The translations under genes were made by a program, and so were the position numbers. Positions 44,867-52,620 of a stretch of DNA of 64,000 nucleotides are shown piece after piece (position 1 is the stretch's first letter; every line of letters starts with the position of its first letter). This DNA is from Roseomonas acroporae. GTDB lineage: Bacteria; Pseudomonadota; Alphaproteobacteria; Acetobacterales; Acetobacteraceae. The stretch spans positions 1 through 64,000 of the forward strand of contig NZ_JALPRX010000035.1 in assembly GCF_023223525.1 (NCBI RefSeq). The letters run 5' to 3'. A model generated the notes under the pieces. It worked only from the letters and a program-made list of their open reading frames with translations. It had not been told where the DNA came from and ran no database searches.

Positions 44867-45853
44867 TCAGAGCGCCGGGTCGCCGGTCGATTCCCGGCGC
44901 CGCTTCGCCTCCCGTGCCGCCGAGGGCGGCAGGCCGAGCCGGTCGGCGCGCCGCTGCAGCCGCGCCAGCGCTGGCTCGCTCGACAGGGGCGCCTTGGCCG
45001 GAAGCTCGCAGCGTTCGCCGCGCGCCGCCCGCAGCCCGGCATAGGCCCGGGTGAATTCGGCGCCGAGCAGGAAGATCTGCGCCGAGTAGTAGATCCAGAT
45101 CAGGATGATCACCAGCGCCCCGGCCGCGCCGTAGGAGGAGGCGACGGTGCTGCTGCCCAGGTACAGCCCGATCAGGTACTTGCCGAACACGAAGAGCAGC
45201 GTGGTCACGACGGCGCCGATGCCCACGTCCCGCCACTCCAGGTCGCAGTCCGGCAGCACCTTGTAGATCGCGGCGATCAGCATGGTGATGAGCACGAAGG
45301 AGACCACCATGTTGGCCAGTCGCAGCAGCAGCGCGGTCTCGGGCAGGTAGACGCTCATGTAGTTGCCGAGCGCCGTCAGCGCCGCGCTGATCACCAGCGA
45401 GACCAGCAGCAGGAAGCCGAGCGCGGCGACGAGGCCGAGGCTGACCGCGCGCGCGCGCAGCAGCCGCGCCACCGTGTCCCCCTTCGGGCTGGCCCGCCAG
45501 ATCACGTTGAGGCTGGCCTGCATCTCGCCGAACACGCCGCTGGCCGTCACGACCAGGATCACCACGCCGACCAGGCTGGCGGCGATGCCGGAGTTGCGGT
45601 CGGAGGCGCTGCGGATGAGGTTCTGCAGCAGCTCCGCGCTCTGCTCGCCCATCAGCCCGCTGAGCTGGTGGACGATCGCCCCGGTGGCGGCCGCCTCGCC
45701 GAAGGCGAGACCGGCGATGGCGATCACGATGATGAGGACCGGTGCGAGCGAGGTGACGACGTAGTAGGCGATCGCCGCGCCGCGGCTCAGCGCCTCGTCC
45801 TCGATGAAGCCCACCACGGTCTGCTTCAGCAGCCGCCACGCATTGCCAAGCAT
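44867..45853 (-). CDS. YihY/BrkB family inner-membrane protein
   Basis: A 328-residue polytopic membrane protein of the YihY/virulence-factor BrkB family (formerly misnamed ribonuclease BN). EDEALSRGAAIAYYVVTSLAPVLIIVIAIAGL is the defining N-terminus; WRASPKGDTVARLLRARAVSLGLV and SSYGAAGALVIILIWIYYSAQIFLLGAEFTRAY complete the family pattern. Six helices fit. The C-terminus is a basic cytosolic tail. ATG at 45853 gives the usual N-terminal length. Function unresolved in the family. Divergent from the isochorismatase gene. Confidence 0.9.
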   Translation of the reverse strand: MLGNAWRLLKQTVVGFIEDEALSRGAAIAYYVVTSLAPVLIIVIAIAGLAFGEAAATGAIVHQLSGLMGEQSAELLQNLIRSASDRNSGIAASLVGVVILVVTASGVFGEMQASLNVIWRASPKGDTVARLLRARAVSLGLVAALGFLLLVSLVISAALTALGNYMSVYLPETALLLRLANMVVSFVLITMLIAAIYKVLPDCDLEWRDVGIGAVVTTLLFVFGKYLIGLYLGSSTVASSYGAAGALVIILIWIYYSAQIFLLGAEFTRAYAGLRAARGERCELPAKAPLSSEPALARLQRRADRLGLPPSAAREAKRRRESTGDPAL

Positions 45854-46055
45854 CCTGCGGTTCCAGCCGGTCGGAGGTTGCGTGATGAACGAGCCGCGAT
45901 CCGCGAAGGTTGCGCCGGCCGTTCCTCTCCCGCCGCTTTCCCGCCGCCCCGTGCCGGCGGTGGGGCGGGATGGCGAACCCGGCCCGGGCCGGCGCGTTCC
46001 GACTCGCCGCCCGCCCCGCCCAGGTGCGGCGGCGCGGCCGGGAGGGAATCGTATC

Positions 46056-46667
46056 ATGACGGCAACGGGCACGCTCCGCTACGGCGCGCTCTCGGACCGC
46101 ACCGTGCATCTCTGCGTCGACATGCAGAACCTGTTCGCGGAGCGGACGGAATGGCACACGCCCTGGATGGCGCGGGTGCTGCCGGTGCTCCTGCGCCTCG
46201 CCCGGGCACGCCCCGCCGACACGGTCTTCACCCGCTTCATCCCGCCCGCCAGCGCCGACGAGATGCGGGGTAGCTGGCGGCGCTACTACGAACGCTGGGC
46301 GGCGATCACGCGCGACCGGCTGGCGCCGCGCCTGCTGGAGCTCGTGCCGCCCCTCGCGGCGCTGGTGCCCCCCGCGCTGGTGATCGACAAGCGGACCTAC
46401 TCGCCCTGGACCCAGCCGGAGCTGCGGCAGGCGCTGGAGGCGCGCGGCTGCGACACGCTGGTGATCTCCGGCGCCGAGACCGATGTCTGCGTGCTCGCCG
46501 CCGTGCTCGGGGCCGTGGACCACGGCTACCGGGTGGTACTGGCGACGGACGCCCTGTGCTCCTCCTCGGACCGCACCCACGACGCGCTGCTGGGCCTCTA
46601 CAACGAGCGCTACAGCCAGCAGATCGAGGCCGTGCCGACCGGCGTGATCCTGGAGGCCTGGCACTGA
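46056..46667 (+). CDS. Isochorismatase-fold cysteine hydrolase
   Basis: A 203-residue cytosolic hydrolase. VHLCVDMQNLFAE supplies the catalytic Asp, VIDKRTYSPW the Lys, and ISGAETDVCVLAAVLGAVDHGYRV the nucleophile Cys, so the D-K-C triad is complete. Relatives hydrolyse nicotinamide, N-carbamoylsarcosine, biuret or isochorismate; specificity cannot be told here. ATG at 46056 with GGAGGG about 10 bp upstream. A standalone gene, divergent from yihY. Confidence 0.88.
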   Translation: MTATGTLRYGALSDRTVHLCVDMQNLFAERTEWHTPWMARVLPVLLRLARARPADTVFTRFIPPASADEMRGSWRRYYERWAAITRDRLAPRLLELVPPLAALVPPALVIDKRTYSPWTQPELRQALEARGCDTLVISGAETDVCVLAAVLGAVDHGYRVVLATDALCSSSDRTHDALLGLYNERYSQQIEAVPTGVILEAWH

Positions 46668-46819
46668 CGACGGCGCGGCCGGCATCGGCGTCCACGGTCA
46701 TGCCGGCGCGGAGTGGCAGCGGCGCCGCCCGGTTCCCCGCCGCGTCGCCGGTGAGGACCGGCGGGTCCGCCGCGTCCTGCCGGCAGAGCGACGCCGGCGC
46801 GCTGGCCTTCGGCCCCGCC
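46668..46819. other. Spacer before hydrolase relic
   Basis: No feature recognised. It could contain more decayed parts of the relic in other frames, which I cannot align by eye. Confidence 0.3.
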
Positions 46820-47170
46820 CGTCTCAGCCTCGGCAGCCTCCACGGCATGACGCCCGGCAACCCCTTCCCGATGACCCCGGCCGGGCAGCCGACGGCCTCC
46901 GGCATCCATGCCCATTCCATCATCCCCGGGCTCGGCGACGGGCCGCTGGAGACGCGCGGCGACGGCATGGTACGCTGCGCCGGTGCGCATCTCGATCACG
47001 TGGAATCCGGGCCGGTCGTCCGTTCCGGCCATTCCGTGCAATCGAACCCCGCCGCCATCGAGGAGGTCCGCCGCATCCCGCCGCGGCAGCTCGCCGGGCC
47101 CTGCCCGCGAGGCGAATGCCGTCCCCCGGCGGGCATCCGGGGGCAGGTCGCGCTCACGACGGTCCGGTAG
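46820..47170 (+). pseudogene. C-terminal relic of a lipase-like alpha/beta hydrolase
   Basis: One frame reads SLHGMTPGNPF, IHAHSIIPGLGDGP, GDGMVRCAGAHLDHVESGPVV, RSGHSVQSNPAAIEEVRRI. This parallels the C-terminus of an alpha/beta-hydrolase family whose members read MxPxNPF, VPYHSII, SDGVVPYWSSHLxGAxSE and VPSGHGxHxxPxAIEEVRRIL, including the catalytic-His SGH motif. The nucleophile-bearing N-terminal domain is absent, and no start with a ribosome site precedes it. Read to the first stop at 47170. Probably a decayed gene remnant. Confidence 0.5.
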
Positions 47171-47230
47171 CCCCGAACCGGCCCTGCCACTGCCCTCGAC
47201 GGACGGCCGGAATCGCGGCACGGCACCAGG

Positions 47231-48202
47231 ATGACCCTGCTGTTCCGCCTTCTGCGCGGCCTGATCGTGTTCGGGGCGGCCGTCTGGGGCGCCCTGGCGC
47301 TGCATTTCGACGGACCCGACCCGGTCTGGCTGCGCGAGGCGCTGGCGGTCGGCTATGCCGTGCTGATGGCGCTCGCCGGCCTCGCCCGGCCGGCGGCGGC
47401 CGGCAGCCTCGCCCGCGCCGCCCTGTTCGGCGGCGTGCTGGCCTGGTGGCTGTCGATCACCCCCTCCAACGACCGCGACTGGGCGCCGGAATACGCGCGG
47501 CTGCCCGCCGTCACGCGCGAGGGCAGCCGCGTCACCATCCGCGGCATACGCGACTTCGCCTATCACGGCAGCGAGGCGGCCGCGACGCCGCGCTGGTACG
47601 ATGCGACCTACGATCTCGACGAGCTGGAGTCGCTCGACCTCGTCAGCTCCTACTGGGCAGGCGATGCCATCGCCCACATCCTCGTCAGCTTCGGCTTCCG
47701 CGACGGCAGGCATCTCGCCGTCTCGATCGAGACGCGGCGGGAGCGGGGCGAGGGCTACTCGACGCTCGCCGGCTTCTTCCGGCAGTACGAGCTGATCTAC
47801 GTCGTGGCCGACGAGCGTGACCTGATCGGTCTGCGCACCGACATACGCCACGAGCGCGTCTACCTCTACCGGGTCCACCTTCCGCCCGAGGCGCTGCGCG
47901 CGCTGTTCCTGAGCTATCTCGACCGGATCGAGGCGCTGCGGACGCGGCCGGAATTCTACAACACGCTGACCGACAACTGCACCACCAACATCCTTGCCCA
48001 CGCCAACACCGTGGCGCCCGGCATCGCCTACAGCTGGAAGGTGCTGGCGAGCGGCCATGCCGCCGAGTACGCCCACGATCTCGGCCTGCTCGACAGCGGC
48101 ATGCCCTTCGAGGCACTGCGCCGCGAGAGCCGCGTGCGGCGGCCCGACGGCGCCGTCATCGGGCCGGACTATTCCGCCGCGATCCGGCGCGGCCTGCCGT
48201 GA
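47231..48202 (+). CDS. DUF4105 (Lnb N-terminal periplasmic domain) protein
   Basis: A 323-residue envelope protein. Two or three membrane helices occupy residues ~5-80 (LRGLIVFGAAVWGALAL, LARAALFGGVLAWWLSI). The domain is diagnostic: TPSNDRDWAPEYARLP, GSRVTIRGIRDFAYHG, YDLDELESLDLVSSYWAG, IAHILVSFGF, FRQYELIYVVADERDLIGLRT, and YNTLTDNCTTNILAH with a conserved Asn-Cys. The Cys and the AHILVSF His suggest a papain-like/NlpC-P60-related hydrolase or transferase, an inference only. ATG at 47231. Confidence 0.87.
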   Translation: MTLLFRLLRGLIVFGAAVWGALALHFDGPDPVWLREALAVGYAVLMALAGLARPAAAGSLARAALFGGVLAWWLSITPSNDRDWAPEYARLPAVTREGSRVTIRGIRDFAYHGSEAAATPRWYDATYDLDELESLDLVSSYWAGDAIAHILVSFGFRDGRHLAVSIETRRERGEGYSTLAGFFRQYELIYVVADERDLIGLRTDIRHERVYLYRVHLPPEALRALFLSYLDRIEALRTRPEFYNTLTDNCTTNILAHANTVAPGIAYSWKVLASGHAAEYAHDLGLLDSGMPFEALRRESRVRRPDGAVIGPDYSAAIRRGLP

Positions 48203-48372
48203 CGGCGGCGGGCGGGCAGGCCGTCCCGGCAGAGGGCGGTGCCCGCCCCCCTCCCCCTGACGCGCCCCCTGTCGCGAAAAGCCTCTCCCCGCTGCCGGCG
48301 ACGGGAACGGGGACCCGCCGCAACCCGCCCCGGCCGGACGGCGTTGGCCGCGCGGAACGGAGGAATGCCGTC

Positions 48373-48651
48373 ATGAGCGAATCCATACGCAACACCGACC
48401 CGGGCGCGGGCACCTCGCTCGGCGAGGCCGACACGCCGCCGCTGGAGCGCGCCGAGGCCGACATCGAACGCGTGACGGAGAGCAGCGGCGACACGCTGAA
48501 CGAGGACGACGGCGAGGAACGCGCCGCCGGCACGGTGGAATCGCCGATCCCGCCCGATCCCGGCCCCTCCGGCGACCGGCACGAGGAAGGCGCCCGGCGC
48601 GGCGGGCCGATCGACGTGACGCCGACGCGCGAGGGCGGCAGCATCGAGTAG
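48373..48651 (+). CDS. Small acidic hypothetical protein
   Basis: A 92-residue, strongly acidic, Gly/Pro-rich protein (GEADTPPLERAEADIERVTE, GDTLNEDDGEE, GPIDVTPTREGGSIE). It looks intrinsically disordered, lacks Cys and membrane segments, and has no recognised domain. ATG at 48373 is preceded by GGAGGA. Standalone between the DUF4105 and Cys/Met enzyme genes. Confidence 0.6.
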   Translation: MSESIRNTDPGAGTSLGEADTPPLERAEADIERVTESSGDTLNEDDGEERAAGTVESPIPPDPGPSGDRHEEGARRGGPIDVTPTREGGSIE

Positions 48652-48705
48652 CCGGGGACACGGCGCCGGGGCGGACCACCGCGCCCCGGCCGCCTCCCCC
48701 GTGTA

Positions 48706-48766
48706 ACCCCCCTGGGTATCCCCTGGGCGCCCCCCTACGCGCCTCCCCCCTGGGCGCTTCGCCAAG
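48706..48766. repeat. CCCCCTGGG short tandem repeats
   Basis: CCCCCTGGG or a close variant recurs at least three times (near 48707, 48718 and 48744) with spacers of a few bases. The same core occurs at 2899-2945 (inside the TonB gene, reverse strand) and at 38933-38990. Confidence 0.45.
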
Positions 48767-48889
48767 GCGTCACCACCGTCGGCGCGTGGAACGGGATAGC
48801 CTGCGCCGTCGGCGGACCGTCCGGACGGAGCGGCCGGCCCCCACCGGCACCCCACCCGGCCCCCAACCGGCACGAGGAGTCCGGCCGCG

Positions 48890-50185
48890 ATGACCGAGGA
48901 CCGCAGCCACCACACCACCATCGGCAACCACCGCCTGCGGCCCGAGACGCTGATGCTCGGCTACGGCTACGACCCGGCGCTCTCCGAGGGCGCGGTGAAG
49001 CCGCCGGTGTTCCTGACCTCCACCTTCGTGTTCCGCTCCGCCGAGGAGGGGCGCGACTACTTCGACGTGGTGGCCGGCCGCAAGGAGGCGCCGGCGGGCG
49101 GCGCGGGCCTGGTCTACTCCCGCTTCAACCAGCCCAACGGCGAGATCGTCGAGGACCGGCTGGCCGTGTTCGAGGGCGGCGAGACGGCGCTGCTCTTCTC
49201 CTCCGGCATGGCGGCGATCGCCACCACCATCCTCGCCTATGCCCGCCCCGGCGACGTGATCCTGCACAGCCAGCCGCTCTACGGCGGCACCGAGACGCTG
49301 CTCGCCCGCACCTTCGCCCAGTACGGCATCGGCGCCGTGGGCTTCGCCGAGGGGCTGGACCCGGCCGCCGTCGAGGCGGCGGCGGACCGCGCCCTGGTCC
49401 AGGCGAGCAACCGGGGCCGCGTCAGCCTCGTGCTGGTGGAGACGCCCTCGAACCCGCTCAACACGCTGGTCGACCTCGCCCTGGTGCACGCCGCCGCCGA
49501 CCGCATCGCGGCGCGGCAGGGGCACCGGCCGATGCTGCTCTGCGACAACACCATGCTCGGCCCGGTGTTCCAGCACCCGCTGCGCCACGGCATGGACATC
49601 GTGCTCTATTCGCTCACCAAGTATGTCGGCGGGCACAGCGACCTGATCGGCGGCGCCGCGATCGGCGCGCGCGACACGCTGCGCCCGGTCCGCCTGCTGC
49701 GCGGCGCCATCGGCACGCAGCTCGACCCGCATTCCTGCTGGATGCTCGGCCGCTCCATGGAAACGCTGGCGCTGCGCATGCGCGCGGCCGCCGGCAACGC
49801 CGACGCGGTGGCCGAATTCCTCGCCGCGCACCCGCACGTCGCCGCCGTGCACGCGCTCGGGCACCAGCCCGAGGGCAGCGCGGCACGCCGCGTCTACGAC
49901 GCGCAGTGCTCCGGCCCCGGCTCCACCTTCAGCATCGAGCTGACCGGCGGCCAGCCGGAGGCCTTCCGCATGCTCAACGCGCTGCGCGTGTTCAAGCTGG
50001 CGGTCAGCCTGGGCGGCACGGAGTCGCTCGCCAGCCACCCGGCCTCCACCACCCATTCCGGCGTGCCGGCCGAGGTGCGGGCGCGGATCGGCGTGACCGA
50101 CGGGCTGATCCGCCTCAGCATCGGCATCGAGCACCCGGACGACCTGATCGCCGACCTCGCCCAGGCGCTGGCGACGCTGGACTGA
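48890..50185 (+). CDS. Cystathionine gamma-synthase family PLP enzyme
   Basis: A 431-residue Cys/Met-metabolism PLP enzyme. [16 protein letters not shown] and [35 protein letters not shown] are the substrate/cofactor signatures; [38 protein letters not shown] contains the Schiff-base Lys (near residue 244); [19 protein letters not shown] is the sulfate-loop. The insertion around [21 protein letters not shown] marks the subgroup commonly annotated 'cystathionine gamma-synthase family protein'; methionine gamma-lyase-like activity is equally possible. ATG with GAGGAG upstream. No SAM riboswitch is evident upstream. Confidence 0.9.
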   Translation: MTEDRSHHTTIGNHRLRPETLMLGYGYDPALSEGAVKPPVFLTSTFVFRSAEEGRDYFDVVAGRKEAPAGGAGLVYSRFNQPNGEIVEDRLAVFEGGETALLFSSGMAAIATTILAYARPGDVILHSQPLYGGTETLLARTFAQYGIGAVGFAEGLDPAAVEAAADRALVQASNRGRVSLVLVETPSNPLNTLVDLALVHAAADRIAARQGHRPMLLCDNTMLGPVFQHPLRHGMDIVLYSLTKYVGGHSDLIGGAAIGARDTLRPVRLLRGAIGTQLDPHSCWMLGRSMETLALRMRAAAGNADAVAEFLAAHPHVAAVHALGHQPEGSAARRVYDAQCSGPGSTFSIELTGGQPEAFRMLNALRVFKLAVSLGGTESLASHPASTTHSGVPAEVRARIGVTDGLIRLSIGIEHPDDLIADLAQALATLD

Positions 50186-50215
50186 CACGGCCGGCGGGAT
50201 CGCCCGCCCGACGGA

Positions 50216-50238
50216 TCGGGGCCCCGAAGGGGACCCCG
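50216..50238 (+). terminator. Hairpin after PLP enzyme
   Basis: CGGGGCCCC and GGGACCCCG flank GAAG, pairing with one mismatch, about 30 bp after the stop. Confidence 0.4.
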
Positions 50239-50275
50239 GGCCGGCCAACGGGCACCGCCGTGATACGATGCCGGC

Positions 50276-50497
50276 GTGCGGGAAGGAGCGGCCGCCTTGT
50301 TCATGCGCGACGGCGTGCGTTTCGAGGGCCTCCGCGTCGCGACGATCGAGGATGGCGGCATCCCGATCGAGCTGATCCGGACCGCGCTGAGCGACGCGGA
50401 GATCTGGGACCGCGCCCGCGGCGGCCGGCAGGCCCCGCTCTACGCCGCCGGGCGGGACGCCGGACGGGCCGAGGGGCGGGCCGACGGGCAGGAGTGA
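50276..50497 (+). CDS. Small hypothetical protein
   Basis: A 73-residue frame: MRDGVRFEGLRVATIEDGGIPIELIRTALSDAEIWDRAR forms a plausible small globular or helical unit, followed by a Gly/Arg-rich tail. The frame opens with GTG at 50276; ATG at 50303 is an alternative but its GGAG is about 15 bp away. No family recognised. It ends 13 bp from the convergent gpx stop. Confidence 0.45.
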   Translation: MREGAAALFMRDGVRFEGLRVATIEDGGIPIELIRTALSDAEIWDRARGGRQAPLYAAGRDAGRAEGRADGQE

Positions 50498-50510
50498 CGC
50501 GGACGCCGCG

Positions 50511-50990
<480 letters not shown>

Positions 50991-51114
50991 GGTCGGCAAC
51001 GCACCTTTCCCGCTGGGGCGCCGGCGTCGCCCGCATCCGCGCGGCCGGGCCGCGCGGCGCACGGACCCGGCCTGTGCCGGGCCCGACGCGCCGGGAGCCC
51101 GACGTGACGACGCG

Positions 51115-51669
51115 TCAGGAGGCGGCGGGCGCCACCGGCGTGCCGCCATGCGTCAGCACGCCCGGCGCCGAGAGCGCCTCCTGCAGCTTCTGCTCCTTCT
51201 CCGGCGAGAGCGAGGTGCGCAGCACCCGGCCATGCACGCCCTGAAGCTCGGCCAGCACCTTCTCCGGCTGCACCTTGCGCAGCAGCACGAACAGGGCGGA
51301 GCTGTTCGGCGCGATGGTGCTGCCGAGCTCCTTGATGAACTTGTCGTCGATGCCGTAGTCGGCGAGCGAGCCCGAGAGCGCGCCCATGCCGGCGCCCAGC
51401 GCGCCGCCCACCGCCATGCCGGCGAGCGGGTTGAGGAACAGCAGCCCCACCAGCCCGCCCCACAGCATGCCGGACATGCCGCCCGAGGTCGCGCCGATCG
51501 TGGTCAGGTTGATGCTCTGCTTGAGGTGCACCACCCCCGCCGCGTCGCGCACCACCACGACCGCGTCCTCGAGGTCGATCAGGTACTCCTTGCGCATCTC
51601 GGTGAGCTTGAGCAGGACGCTGTCGGCTTCGGTCGGGCTGTCGAAGGCGACCGCGATCAGGTCTGACAT
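51115..51669 (-). CDS. DUF1269 membrane-associated protein
   Basis: A 184-residue protein of the DUF1269 family. LIAVAFDSPTEADSVLLKL and LEDAVVVVRDAAGVVHLKQSINLT start the domain; a Gly-rich hydrophobic hairpin GLVGLLFLNPLAGMAVGGALGAGMGAL follows (~85-115), then DYGIDDKFIKELGSTIAPNSSALFVLL. Role unknown; such genes are often stress-induced. ATG at 51669 is preceded by GGGAAGAG. Same strand as gpx, 124 bp upstream of it. Confidence 0.88.
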   Translation of the reverse strand: MSDLIAVAFDSPTEADSVLLKLTEMRKEYLIDLEDAVVVVRDAAGVVHLKQSINLTTIGATSGGMSGMLWGGLVGLLFLNPLAGMAVGGALGAGMGALSGSLADYGIDDKFIKELGSTIAPNSSALFVLLRKVQPEKVLAELQGVHGRVLRTSLSPEKEQKLQEALSAPGVLTHGGTPVAPAAS

Positions 51670-51817
51670 GGGTCTCTTCCCTTGCATTGCACGGTCCGAC
51701 CGCCGGCCTCCCCGCCAGCCGGACGGATGGCGTGGCCGGGGCGACGCCGGTCAGCGTGCTTATTACGCGCCGCCGCGGAGGATGTCAGCAGCCGGCCGGA
51801 CGCCCGGCGCCGGCGCC

Positions 51818-52015
51818 TCAGTCGGCCACCTCGTAGCCCTCCCCCGCCACCGCCGCCGCCACCGCCGCGCGCGGCAGCGTCGTCTCCGCCCGGACCTTGC
51901 CGGCGGCAAGGTCCACCGTCACGGCGGCGCCCGGGTCGCGCTCGCGGATCGCCTGCGTCACGGCCCTGACACAATGCGCGCAGCTCATGCCGCGCACCTC
52001 CAGCTCGATCGTCAT
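51818..52015 (-). CDS. copZ: Copper chaperone, heavy-metal-associated domain
   Basis: A 65-residue single HMA domain: VRGMSCAHCVRAVTQAIRE gives the Cu(I) CxxC site, with the betaalphabetabetaalphabeta pattern ending EGYEVAD. It should shuttle Cu(I) to CopA. Two ATGs are in frame. The upstream one (52021) lies only about 2 nt from AGAGGAGGA, while that at 52015 has ~8 nt spacing, so I chose 52015. Last gene of the copA-cueR-copZ unit. Confidence 0.92.
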   Translation of the reverse strand: MTIELEVRGMSCAHCVRAVTQAIRERDPGAAVTVDLAAGKVRAETTLPRAAVAAAVAGEGYEVAD

Positions 52016-52059
52016 CGTCATTCCTCCTCTCGGTTCCACGCCGCGCCGCGGCGCGGCCG

Positions 52060-52163
52060 CCCCGGTTCGGTCAACCCCCGGCACCGTCGCCCCAATTCTG
52101 TCATCCCGGTTCTGTCGCGCCGGTTCGATCACGCCGGTTCGATCGTCCCGTTTCGCTCGCCCG
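52060..52163. repeat. Degenerate 14-15-bp tandem repeats between cueR and copZ
   Basis: Units such as CCCGGTTCGGTCAA, CCCAATTCTGTCAT, CCCGGTTCTGTCGCG, CCGGTTCGATCACG, CCGGTTCGATCGT and CCCGTTTCGCTCGC follow one another. They fill the spacer on the minus transcript between the cueR stop and the copZ ribosome site. Confidence 0.65.
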
Positions 52164-52188
52164 ATGCGCGGTCCGGCCCCGCCCGGGG

Positions 52189-52620
52189 TCACGTGCCGCA
52201 GCAGTCCGGCGGCGCGGGGGCCTCGCCCGGCATCCGCCCGGTCTCCAGCTCGTCCAGGATCGGGCAGTCCGGCCGGCCGTCGCCGTGGCAGTGCGCGGCG
52301 AGGTGGCGCAGGCTGCGCGCCATCGCCTGCAGCGCCGCCGCCTTCTCCTCCAGCGCCGCCACGTGGTCGAGCGCCAGCCGCTTCACCTCGGCCGAGGCGC
52401 GGCGCCGGTCGCGCCACAGCGCCAGCAGGCGGCGCACGTCCTCCATCGGAAAGCCCAGCTCGCGCGCATGGCGGATGAAGCGCAGCACGGCGATCTCGGG
52501 CTCGGCATAGACGCGGTAGCCGTTCTCCAGCCGCCGCGGATGCAGCAGCCCGATCGACTCGTAGTGGCGCACCATCTTGGCCGACACGCCCGCGCGTCCC
52601 GCCGCCTCGCCGATGTTCAT
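52189..52620 (-). CDS. cueR: MerR-family copper regulator CueR
   Basis: A 143-residue Cu(I)-sensing activator. MNIGEAAGRAGVSAKMVRHYESIGLLHP is the MerR/CueR DNA-binding start; the C-terminal metal loop CHGDGRPDCPILDEL has the two Cys (C-x7-C) that bind Cu(I), near residues 111 and 119. A second CC pair ends the protein (PPDCCGT). Its ATG overlaps the copA stop (ATGA), so it is made in a fixed ratio to the pump and feeds back on the promoter at 55155-55185. Confidence 0.95.
   Translation of the reverse strand: MNIGEAAGRAGVSAKMVRHYESIGLLHPRRLENGYRVYAEPEIAVLRFIRHARELGFPMEDVRRLLALWRDRRRASAEVKRLALDHVAALEEKAAALQAMARSLRHLAAHCHGDGRPDCPILDELETGRMPGEAPAPPDCCGT

Noticed and set aside
48652-48889. SAM riboswitch upstream of the Cys/Met PLP enzyme
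   Set aside because: I looked for the conserved riboswitch stems and pseudoknot sequences and saw only CCCCTGGG repeats and GC spacer.
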